This document shows positions 36,137 through 45,500 of a DNA stretch of 64,000 bases, piece by piece. Each line of letters starts with the position of its first letter. Position 1 is the first letter of the stretch. A model generated the notes under the pieces. The model did no database searches, had not been told where the DNA came from, and saw only the letters and a list, made by a program, of their open reading frames with translations. This DNA comes from PWND01 sp964614525 (GTDB lineage: Bacteria; Bacteroidota; Bacteroidia; Bacteroidales; UBA7960). Position numbers and translations under genes: made by a program. The stretch lies in NCBI GenBank assembly GCA_964614525.1, contig CAZTPA010000004.1, positions 18,745 to 82,744 on the forward strand, written 5' to 3'.

Positions 36137-38573
36137 ATGTCAAACGAAGAAAACAAATTAGATAATCAAGAGGAATTACCTGTTGATAATCAAGCAGAAA
36201 CAAAAGCAGAAGAAACAAGCGAAAAAAAGGAAGACACTTCCACAGAGCAAGATGAATCAAAAGACGAGATTGTAGCTGAAGAGAAGGAAAAATCAGAAGA
36301 AGTAACTCCGCAGGTTAAGGAGAAAGAAGTACCTTCTCAGGAAAATTTTGATTGGGATTTATTAGGCAAGAAGCAAGAGACTTATTCAGAAGATGAAAGA
36401 AAACGTCTTGAAGCAATGTATGATGAAACGCTTAAGTCTATAGGAACCGGTGAGGTTCTTGATGGTTATGTAGTTTCAATGAATAATCGTGAAGTTGTTG
36501 TTAATATTGGTTTCAAATCCGATGGTATTATTTCTGCAAGTGAAGTAAGGTATAATCCTGATTTGAAGGTAGGTGATACTATTGAAGTATATGTTGAAAC
36601 ACAGGAGGATAATACCGGTCAGCTTATCTTATCACATAAAAAAGCCCGTACTTTGCGTTCTTGGGAAAGAGTTAATTCAGCAATGGATAATGGTGAAATT
36701 ATTAATGGCTTTGTTAAATGTCGTACAAAAGGTGGATTAATTGTTGATGTATTTGGTATTGAAGCATTTTTACCCGGTTCGCAAATTGATGTTAAGCCAA
36801 TTCGTGACTATGATATCTTTGTTGGTAAAACAATGGAGTTTAAAGTTGTTAAAATAAATCATGAATATAAAAATGTTGTTGTAAGTCATAAAGCACTTAT
36901 AGAAGCAGAACTTGAAATACAAAAAGCTGAGATTATTTCTAAGCTTGAAAAAGGACAAATCCTTGAAGGTACAGTTAAGAATATTACATCTTATGGTGTA
37001 TTTGTTGATCTTGGTGGTGTTGACGGACTTGTTCATATCACGGACTTATCTTGGGGAAGAATCAATCACCCTGAAGAGATTGTAAGTCTTGATGAAAAAA
37101 TCAATGTTGTTATTCTTGATTTTGATGAGAATAAGAAAAGAATTGCACTTGGACTTAAACAGCTTACTTCTCACCCATGGGATTCTCTTGATCCTAATGT
37201 TAAAGTTGGTGATAAAGTAAAAGGTAAAGTAGTTGTTATAGCAGACTATGGTGCATTTATAGAAATAGCTCCCGGAGTTGAAGGTTTAATTCACGTTTCG
37301 GAAATGTCATGGTCGCAACATTTACGCACAGCTCAGGATTTCCTTAAAGTAGGAGATGTTGTTGATGCAGTTATTCTTACTCTGGATCGCGAGGAGAGAA
37401 AAATGTCATTGGGTATCAAACAATTAATCCCTGATCCATGGGAAAATATCTACGAAAAGTATCCTAAAAGTTCGAAACATACTGCTACAGTTAGAAACTT
37501 TACAAACTTTGGTATTTTTGTCGAACTTGAAGAAGGTGTTGATGGTTTGATTCATATTAGCGACCTTTCCTGGAGCAAAAAAATTAAACATCCTGCAGAA
37601 TTCACGAAAATAGGTGAATCTATTGAAGTTGTTGTTCTTGATGTTGATAAAGATAATCGCAGATTAAGTCTTGGACATAAACAACTTGAAGAAAATCCTT
37701 GGGATGTATTTGAATCTGTATTTGTTGTAGATTCTGTTCATCAAGGAACAATAGTTGGGTCATCCGATAAAGGTGTTATCGTTGCTTTACCTTATGGTGT
37801 TGAAGGATTTGCTCCAACCCGCCATATTGTGAAAGAAGACGGAACTACAGCGAAAATGGATGAAACTCTTGATTTCAAAGTGATTGAATTTAATAAAGAA
37901 AGTAAGAAAATTGTTGTTTCTCATACAAAAGTTTTCCAGGGAGCACAAGCTGCTGAAAAAGCTGAAGATGAGAAAGAAAAGAAATCAAAAGAGAAAAAGG
38001 CAACAAAATCTGTTAAGAAAATCAAGGATAATCTTGAAAAATCTACTTTAGGTGATCTTGATGTTTTGGCTAATCTTAAAACTGAAATGGATAAGTCAGC
38101 AGCAGATAAGATTACTAAAGCAAAAGAAAAGCTGGATAAAGAAGAAGAAAAGAAAAAATCCGCTAAAGATAAAGAAACAGCAGAGAAAGCCGAAGAATCT
38201 AAAGTAGAAAAGGCTGAAGAAACTAAAGAAGAAAAGCCGGCTGCAAAGAAAACTGCTTCAAAAACTAAGAAGGAAGCAGATAAAGAAGAAAAGAAAGAAG
38301 AAAAGAAAGAANNNNNNNNNNNNNNNNNNNNNNNNNNNNNNNNNNNNNNNNNNNNNNNNNNNNNNNNNNNNNNNNNNNNNNNNNNNNNNNNNNNNNNNNN
38401 NNNNNNNNNNNGCTAAGAAAACAAAAACTACTAAGGCTAAAGAGGAGAAAGAAAAGCCTGCAGCTGAGAAGAAAGCTAAGACTACCAAAGCAAAAAAAGC
38501 AGACAAGGATGAAGAGGGAGAAAAGAAAGCAAAGACTGAGAAGAAAACCTCTAAAACAAAGAAAGCTGAATAA
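36137..38573 (+). CDS. rpsA: 30S ribosomal protein S1 with long Lys/Glu/Ala tail (interrupted by assembly gap)
   Basis: Six S1 RNA-binding domains begin near residues 100 (GEVLDGYVVSM), 190, 275 (GQILEGTVKNITSYGVFVDLGG), 360, 447 and 533. They follow an acidic N-terminal extension (about 1-85). From about residue 605 the chain becomes a Lys/Glu/Ala low-complexity tail. A run of 100 N interrupts it at 38312. Read literally, a stop appears at 38414-38416, but that is a frame artefact of the placeholder gap: from 38412 another frame reads AKKTKTTKAKEEKEKPAAEK and continues the same composition to TAA at 38571-38573. The real gap is therefore a multiple of three bases if the gene is intact. S1 binds mRNA at the 30S platform, which matters in a phylum that rarely uses Shine-Dalgarno pairing. 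Confidence 0.93.
38312..38411. other. Assembly gap (100 N) inside rpsA
   Basis: Exactly 100 N, the usual scaffold placeholder for unknown length. Both edges lie in repetitive AAGAAAGAAG-type DNA encoding the S1 tail, so the break is probably a repeat that short reads could not cross. Confidence 0.97.
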
Positions 38574-38611
38574 AGTGCAGTAGTTTAAGATTATTATTTA
38601 ATCTCGATTAT

Positions 38612-38650
38612 AAAAATGGATAACTGAATATCTCAGTTATCCATTTTTTT
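38612..38650 (+). terminator. Rho-independent terminator of rpsA
   Basis: A perfect 12-bp stem, ATGGATAACTGA (38616-38627) and TCAGTTATCCAT (38633-38644), with a 5-nt loop is followed by a run of T. It lies about 40 bp after the rpsA stop and before nnr. Confidence 0.85.
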
Positions 38651-38700
38651 ATTTTTAATTTTACATAAAATTCGATAATTTTTTATTAAAATTCTGTCTT

Positions 38701-40212
38701 ATGAAAATATTGAATGCAGAGCAAATCAGAAAAGCAGATTCATACACTATAGAAAATGAACCTATAGCATCAATTGATCTTATGGAGCGAGCATCAAAAG
38801 AATGCTTTTTGTGGATAAAAAAACATATTAAAAAAGATAAAAAAATATTTGTTTTTTGCGGCATGGGCAACAATGGGGGAGATGGTTTGGCAATAGCAAG
38901 AATGTTAAGAAGCACAGGATATAACGTTTTTCTTTATAAAGTACTACATAAGGATGAAGCTTCTGAGGATTTTATTATAAATGAGAAACGGCTGAAAAAG
39001 ATTAAAGGGTTTAAAATTTATGATATTAATAATATCGATGATTTTCCAGAAACTAATAAAGATGATATAATAATAGATGCTTTATTAGGAAGTGGTTTAA
39101 ATAGTCCTTTACGGGGATTGCTTGCTGATGTGGTAAGGCAAATTAATTTGACTGAAGGGAAAATTATTTCTATTGATTTTCCCAGTGGTTTGTTTTGCGA
39201 AGATAATAGTTCAAATAAAGCAGATTTAGTGGTTCATGCGACTCATACTCTTAGTTTTCAGGTTCCGAAGTTGTCATTTTTCTTTGCTGAAAATGAGAAG
39301 TTTACCGGTTTGTGGCATATTCTCGATATAGGTTTAAATCAAGAATTTATAAATGAGCAGGAAACAGCTTTTTACTATACTTTGCCTCAAATGATAAAGC
39401 CGATTTATCGACCAAGGAAAGTTTTTTCTCATAAGGGTGATTATGGACATGCTCTATTATTGGCCGGCAGCAAAGGTAAAAGTGGTGCTGCTGTTTTATC
39501 TGCTAAAGCAGCTGTGAAATCAGGAGTGGGTTTGATGAGTATTAGCTTGCCGGGCAGTTGTTATCTTCCTGTGCAGGTTAATGTTCCGGAAGCTATGTGT
39601 ATTGCAGATAATGATGAAAATATAATTCAAGAGTTAGTTGATATCTCGAAGTTTTCCGTTGTTGGTGCAGGTCCCGGAATAGGTGTCGGGAAGCAGACAC
39701 AGAATGTTATAAAACTGTTAATTCAAAATTCTTCAGCTCCTTTAGTACTGGATGCCGATGCTATTAACATTTTGTCAGAAAATCCTACATGGTTATCGTT
39801 TCTTCCAAAATCAAGTATATTAACCCCACATCCCGGAGAAATGGACAGACTTGCAGGGAAATCTGCTTCCGCATTTGAACGGCTTGATAAGGCAAGGGAA
39901 TATGCATTCAAATATGGAATATATATTGTTTTGAAAGGTGCATATACTTCAATTATTTGTCCTGATAGGAAGGTGTTTTTTAATTCTACTGCAAATCCGG
40001 GTATGGCCACAGGAGGTAGTGGAGATGTGCTTACAGGTGTTATTTTAGCGTGGTTGGCACAAGGATATTCTCCTTTTGAGAGTGCATTAATCGGTGTTTA
40101 TTTGCATGGTTTATCCGGAGATATTGCTGCCCGTAAATTATCTTTTGAGGCAATGTCTGCCACAGATATAATAAATAATATATGGAAAGCAATAAGAAAA
40201 ACCTTTTACTGA
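38701..40212 (+). CDS. nnr: Bifunctional NAD(P)H-hydrate epimerase / ADP-dependent dehydratase
   Basis: 503 residues, a fusion of the two repair activities. The N-terminal YjeF_N epimerase (about 1-215) has FCGMGNNGGDGLAIARML, IIDALLGSGLNSPLRG and SIDFPSGL. The C-terminal ribokinase-like dehydratase (about 225-500) has VLDADAINIL, LTPHPGEMDRL and ATGGSGDVLTGVI with the catalytic Asp. It restores hydrated NADH and NADPH. It is transcribed alone after the rpsA terminator. The stop codon is separated from the convergent cyclase stop by one base. Confidence 0.95.
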   Translation: MKILNAEQIRKADSYTIENEPIASIDLMERASKECFLWIKKHIKKDKKIFVFCGMGNNGGDGLAIARMLRSTGYNVFLYKVLHKDEASEDFIINEKRLKKIKGFKIYDINNIDDFPETNKDDIIIDALLGSGLNSPLRGLLADVVRQINLTEGKIISIDFPSGLFCEDNSSNKADLVVHATHTLSFQVPKLSFFFAENEKFTGLWHILDIGLNQEFINEQETAFYYTLPQMIKPIYRPRKVFSHKGDYGHALLLAGSKGKSGAAVLSAKAAVKSGVGLMSISLPGSCYLPVQVNVPEAMCIADNDENIIQELVDISKFSVVGAGPGIGVGKQTQNVIKLLIQNSSAPLVLDADAINILSENPTWLSFLPKSSILTPHPGEMDRLAGKSASAFERLDKAREYAFKYGIYIVLKGAYTSIICPDRKVFFNSTANPGMATGGSGDVLTGVILAWLAQGYSPFESALIGVYLHGLSGDIAARKLSFEAMSATDIINNIWKAIRKTFY

Positions 40213-40213
40213 T

Positions 40214-41482
40214 TTACTCGCTGAGGGCTTGGTATTTGTTTTTTTGTAAATGATATTTAACAGCTTCATCGTTTGGAGATAACATATGCAGTTCCTTGAA
40301 AACTTCTGCGGCTTCCTCGTGAAGCTTGTTGACAGATAATTTTACTCCATGTTCGAACAAATCCTTGTGTAGAATTTTTAAACTTGATAATGGACTGCTT
40401 GGGTCTGCAATTAATTCGTAGATATTGCAATTTGTACTTGATCCTCTTATGACTACATTATCAAGGTATCGGCTTATATATTTTGATGATTTACTGTTAA
40501 TACTTTCCAGTAAATGATGGCTGACAATTATTTCAACACCATAAGTTTTTGTCAGTTCTTCTAATCGGCAAGAGAGGTTAACAGCTTCAGAGATAACCGT
40601 AGTTTCAATTCTTTCTTCTTCTCCAAGTGTTCCCAAAATTGATACTCCAGTGTGAATTCCGGTTCCAATACGTATTGCTTTTAAAATATTATTTTGATTC
40701 TTCTGATTAAAGCTTTTTAATTTAGCATTCATGTCTATGGCGCAATCTAGCGCATCAGAGGGGCAATCAGGAAAAATTGCCATTATGCCGTCTCCTAAAT
40801 ATTTATCAATAAATCCATTGTTTTTTCTAATAACAGGTCCAATTTCTTTTAGAAAAGAATTAAGAAAGTCAAATAATTCTTTCGGTGGTATGCTTTGTGA
40901 AATAGTTGAAAAAGATCTGATATCTGCAAACATTATAGTAATGTTTTGTTGTATTGAATCTCCTGCTGACAAATCTGTAATGCTTTTTTTACCGATTAGA
41001 TTGATAAATTCTGTAGGTACAAATCTTCTAAAGGCTTTATTGATATCTAATAATTGAAGATTGGTATTTTCTACCATCTCTTGCTGCAACCTTCTTTTCT
41101 TATCGGCCGGTGATTCTCTGACATAAAGGAATACAAAAAAGAAAATATTTATAAATTCAACGACAAGTTCATATCTGCCTGTGAGGACAATAAAAAGAGC
41201 GACTTCAAAATTCCATGAAATAGCAACAAACATAAAAGCTGCATGACCTCCAAAATACCAGGCTGTAAACATTGTAATTATGATAAACGAAGTAAACATC
41301 ACTCCGTCAAACAGATTTAAATCATAATAATTTCCAAATATCTTTAAAGATGTTAGATGAATATCAACAGTGGCGATGAAATTTTGCCGGAAAACATGTA
41401 GCAGGATAATAAGAATAATAAGGGAAAAACTTATTACAAAGTAGTACTTATCTCTTTTTATTTTATTAATAATATTATCCAA
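40214..41482 (-). CDS. Membrane-anchored class III adenylate/guanylate cyclase
   Basis: 422 residues. Four hydrophobic segments (about 14-31, 60-76, 80-100 and 104-121) anchor it, a short coiled linker follows (125-150), and the cyclase homology domain spans about 175-350. Metal aspartates are present: D187 in IMFADIRSF and D231 in KYLGDGIMAIF. The base-contact lysine (K228, approximate) and transition-state Asn/Arg in AVNLSCRLE are also there. The usual Asp of the ISDAVN motif is Glu here (VISEAVN), so the purine preference is uncertain. About 65 residues after the domain include a TPR-like helix pair. It would make cAMP or cGMP at the inner membrane. No cNMP-binding regulator is in the window. 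Confidence 0.85.
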   Translation of the reverse strand: MDNIINKIKRDKYYFVISFSLIILIILLHVFRQNFIATVDIHLTSLKIFGNYYDLNLFDGVMFTSFIIITMFTAWYFGGHAAFMFVAISWNFEVALFIVLTGRYELVVEFINIFFFVFLYVRESPADKKRRLQQEMVENTNLQLLDINKAFRRFVPTEFINLIGKKSITDLSAGDSIQQNITIMFADIRSFSTISQSIPPKELFDFLNSFLKEIGPVIRKNNGFIDKYLGDGIMAIFPDCPSDALDCAIDMNAKLKSFNQKNQNNILKAIRIGTGIHTGVSILGTLGEEERIETTVISEAVNLSCRLEELTKTYGVEIIVSHHLLESINSKSSKYISRYLDNVVIRGSSTNCNIYELIADPSSPLSSLKILHKDLFEHGVKLSVNKLHEEAAEVFKELHMLSPNDEAVKYHLQKNKYQALSE

Positions 41483-41650
41483 TTGTATTATATGTTATAT
41501 TTATTGTTTAGCAATAATAGTAAAATATTTACATAAATTGATATTTTTTTAGAAAATATGGGAGATAATTTTCTAAAGAAAAATCTATAAATATTATGAT
41601 TTTGTTTGATGCAGGAGAGAATAAGGGAATGTGATATTATATAATTCTAA

Positions 41651-41686
41651 AAAAAAATCCACAATTAACAAAGCTAATTGTGGATT
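41651..41686 (-). terminator. Rho-independent terminator of fabG
   Basis: Arms ATCCACAATTA (41657-41667) and TAATTGTGGAT (41675-41685) form an 11-bp perfect stem with a 7-nt loop. On the minus strand it is followed by a run of T. It lies 22 bp beyond the fabG stop. Confidence 0.85.
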
Positions 41687-41707
41687 AAGTTATTTTGGTG
41701 ATTAAAA

Positions 41708-42457
41708 TTACATTTTCATTCCACCGCAAACAGTAATTACCTGACCTGTAATATATGTAGATAAATCTGATCCGAGGAAAAGAGCAAGATTTGCAACATC
41801 TTCAGATTGGCCTACTCTTTTTAATGGAATTTTTTGTATCCATTCTTTTTTAACTTCTTCCGGGAGGGATGCAGTCATTTCGGTTTCAATAAATCCTGGC
41901 GCAATTGCATTACACCTTACACTTCTTGATCCTAATTCTTGTGCAACAGATTTTGTAAATCCAATCATACCTGCTTTTGAGGCAGCATAATTAGCTTGTC
42001 CGGCATTTCCGCCAATTCCGACCACAGATGACATATTGATAATTGATCCTGATCTTTGTTTTAGCATAACTTTTTGTACTGCCTTAGTAAGATTAAAAAC
42101 GGATTTAAGGTTTATCCTGATCACATCATCCCAGTAATCTTCAGTCATTCTCATAAGAAGAGTATCGCGGGTTATTCCAGCATTATTTACAAGAATGTCA
42201 ATTTGGCTAAAATCAGCCACAACTTGTTCAATAAGCTTTTCACCATCTTCATATTTACTTGCATCAGATGCATATCCTTTAGCTTTAACACCAAGGTCAT
42301 TAAGTTCTTTTTCCAGTTGCTTTGCTTTATCATCTATTGCCAGATCAGAGAATGCAACATTTGCTCCATTTTGAGCAAATGTTAAAGCAATTGCCCTGCC
42401 AATTCCTCTGGCACCACCTGTTACCAGTGCTGTTTTTCCTTCTAAAAGTTTTACCAT
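41708..42457 (-). CDS. fabG: 3-oxoacyl-[acyl-carrier-protein] reductase
   Basis: 249 residues of classical short-chain dehydrogenase. The nucleotide-binding ALVTGGARGIGRAIA, the NNAGITRD motif, Ser in INMSSVVG, the YAASKAGMIGFTK catalytic Tyr/Lys and the C-terminal YITGQVITVCGGM are all as in FabG. It reduces 3-oxoacyl-ACP with NADPH in type II fatty acid synthesis. It is monocistronic here, with its own promoter candidate overlapping the end of the upstream glycogen gene and its own terminator. Other SDR functions are possible, but the NAGITRD and GQ-GGM details favour FabG. Confidence 0.92.
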   Translation of the reverse strand: MVKLLEGKTALVTGGARGIGRAIALTFAQNGANVAFSDLAIDDKAKQLEKELNDLGVKAKGYASDASKYEDGEKLIEQVVADFSQIDILVNNAGITRDTLLMRMTEDYWDDVIRINLKSVFNLTKAVQKVMLKQRSGSIINMSSVVGIGGNAGQANYAASKAGMIGFTKSVAQELGSRSVRCNAIAPGFIETEMTASLPEEVKKEWIQKIPLKRVGQSEDVANLALFLGSDLSTYITGQVITVCGGMKM

Positions 42458-42537
42458 AATATTATTTTTATATTAATAATGATTTGTTAACAGCCTCATT
42501 ACTAAGGTTGAACAATTCTTTTATTGATTAAAGCGGT

Positions 42538-42569
42538 CAAAGTTAATTAAAAAATATATTCACAACAAA
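42538..42569 (-). promoter_or_regulatory. Candidate fabG promoter
   Basis: On the minus strand TTTG (42566-42569), a 20-bp spacer and TAACTTTG (42538-42545) match the consensus without mismatch. The -33 element abuts the stop codon of the glycogen synthase-phosphorylase gene. Confidence 0.5.
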
Positions 42570-45500
42570 CTATATCCACCTGACAAGGTTAAAATCTTGT
42601 CTGTGTGCCATTAACGGATGTTTAGGAAATACTCTGAAACCATAGTTAAATACGCCTGCTTTATTTGCAGGAACCTGGCATTCATAAGTTACCGTAGTAT
42701 TGTCAACATTTATCTGCTTCATTTCTTCAACTAAAACGAGTTCTGCATCATTAAATTTGTCTTCAGTAAATACAACTTCAACCCCTATGTCTTCAGGAAA
42801 TATTTCATTCAGATCGAGAGTAATTTTTGCATGAAAATTTTCTCCCAGCAATAATGATTTATCAGAAGTATTCATAATATCTTTTGAAATAACCTCTATA
42901 TGTTCCCAATCTCTCACTATTTGATTTTTCCAGGATGAGAATTCTCTTGCTTTTTTGAAATCATTCTCTTTGATCATCTTGCTTCTTTCAAGCAGTGGGG
43001 TATAGTGTTGCTTAATGTAATCATCCAGCATTCTTTTGTTTGTAAACTGGGGAGCTATTTGAGCAATGTTGTTTTTTACGCATTTTACCCAATCTACAGG
43101 AATATTTTGCTTATTTCTTTTATAAAATAATGGGATAATTTCATTTTCAAAAGTACTGTAGATCATTTCGGCATCTAACTCATTTTGAAAGTCCTGATTA
43201 TCATAAGTTTTTTCTTCCTTAATGGCCCATCCGGCATCAGGTTTATAGCCTTCAGCCCACCAGCCGTCAAGCACACTAAAGTTCATTACACCATTCAATG
43301 CTGCTTTTTGTCCGCTTGTTCCTGAAGCTTCTAAAGGCCTGGTAGGAGTATTGAGCCAAATATCAACACCTTTAACCAATTCTGCACCTAACTCCATGTC
43401 GTAATCTTCAAGAAAAACAATCTTACCCATAAATTCAGGTTTTTTTGAAATTTCAACAATATGCTTAATAAGATCTTGTCCTGCTTTATCTGCAGGGTGA
43501 GCTTTCCCGGCATAAATAAACTGAACAGGCATGTCAGGATTATTAACAAGTTTAGAAAGCCTGTCCAAATCATTAAAAATCAGGTGGGCTCTTTTATATG
43601 TTGCAAATCTTCTGGCAAAACCAACAGTTAGAACCTCATCATTCAGGGCTTCTATGAGTTGATATACTTTTTTAGGTTTAGTAGATTTATCGCCCAGACT
43701 TGACTTAAGTCTTTGTTTTAAAAATTCTTTTAGTTTTTTTCTTTGAAGGTTAAGTAAGTTCCAGATAATTTCATCATCTAATTGATGAATTTTTTTCCAG
43801 TGCTCCGGGTTAGAAATATTTTCAAGAAATTCATCTCCAAAAGTCTTTTTATAAAGTTCTTTCCATTCTTTGGCAGTCCAAGTGCCATAGTGCACTCCAT
43901 TTGTTACATGAGTAATATGGAGTTCTTCAGAAAAATAACCGGGGAATGTATCTTTAAACATTTCCCGGGATACTTTCCCGTGAATTTTGCTGACTCCATT
44001 AACTTCCTGTGATAGTTTTGTTGCCAGCACACTCATCGAAAAGTCTTCATTAACGTTGGTTGGATCCATTTTTCCCAGTCCCATGAAAGCTTCCCAACTA
44101 ATTCCTAATCTGTCAGCATAATGAGGCATATAGGTACGCAGCATATCTTCACTAAAGAAATCATGTCCTGCAGGAACAGGTGTATGCGTTGTAAATAAGC
44201 TGCTGCTTCTAACAACTTCTTTGGCTTCATAAAAGGATAATTTTTGTTCTTGTACTAGTTTTCTCAGTCTTTCAAGCCCTGCAAATGAAGCATGGCCTTC
44301 ATTACAATGAAATACTTCAGGACTTATATTCAAAGCATCTAGCAAGCGTATACCTCCGATTCCCAAAAGAAATTCTTGCTTAAAACGATTTTCCCAATCT
44401 CCTCCATAAAGTTGATGAGTAATAAACCTGTCAGCTGAATTATTCTCCGGAATGTCAGTGTCCATAAGATACAAAGGAATCCTGCCCACATCAATTTTCC
44501 ATACTTTTGCATGTAATGTTCTTCCCGGAAAAGCAATACTTATTTTTATCCAGTTGTTATTCTCATCTCGAACAGGCACTGCTGACATATGAGAGAAATT
44601 ATGAGGAAAATAACTTGCCGTTTGCTCTCCTTGAACACTAAGGTTTTGTGTAAAATAACCGTATCTGTATAATAAACCAATGCCAACAAGGTTAATATTA
44701 TCATCACTTGCTTGCTTAAGATAATCTCCTGCCAGCACACCAAGTCCTCCGGAATAGATTTTAACCGTTGAGTGTAAGCCATATTCCATACTCAGGTATG
44801 CTATAGTTCCGGGCTTTTTATTTTCGCCTTTTTTGAGATACTCTTTGAAATCAGCAATAACTTCCTTGTACTTTTTTGTAAAATCTTTATCTTTCCTGAT
44901 AACATCATAATGATTAACTGAAAGATTATCGAGCATTACCAGTGGATTTTTCTGGTGAGTTTCCCAAAGATCGGGATCTATCATTTTAAATAATTCTTCG
45001 GCCTCATTGTTCCAGGTCCACCATAAATTTTGTGCTAATTTCTGAAGATCTGCAAAATCATCAGGGATGTGGGTTTCAATTCGTATTTTTTTCCATTTTG
45101 GTTTAATCCCCGGAATTTTATAAACTTCAGTACTTCTAATCGGCAGTTTTTTGTCTTTATACTGATCGGCTCTTAAAAGAACTTTTTGCAAAGCAATATC
45201 ATAAGCTTTGTAATAGTTGTCAATAAGATTATCCCAAAGTGCTGCCCCGGCAATTTCTGTTGATTTATTTCTTGCTTCTAACAGATTTTTATGAATACTT
45301 TCTTTTTCATCTCCTTCAGATTCCTTGACCATGTTTCCTGCATCTTCCTCACCAACACAATTAAAAATAAAATTTACCATATTGTCAATAACATCTTCAT
45401 CATTATCGTCATTTCGTTCTATAACAGAGACTGCTTTTCCGGCATCAGGGAAGTTTTCTCTGGCCCATAAGCCGAAACCTGCAAGTGAAGTTGTAATTGT

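Noticed and set aside
38414..38416. TAA read as the stop codon of rpsA
   Set aside because: It is only in frame if the gap is literally 100 bases; the other frame continues the same tail to 38573.
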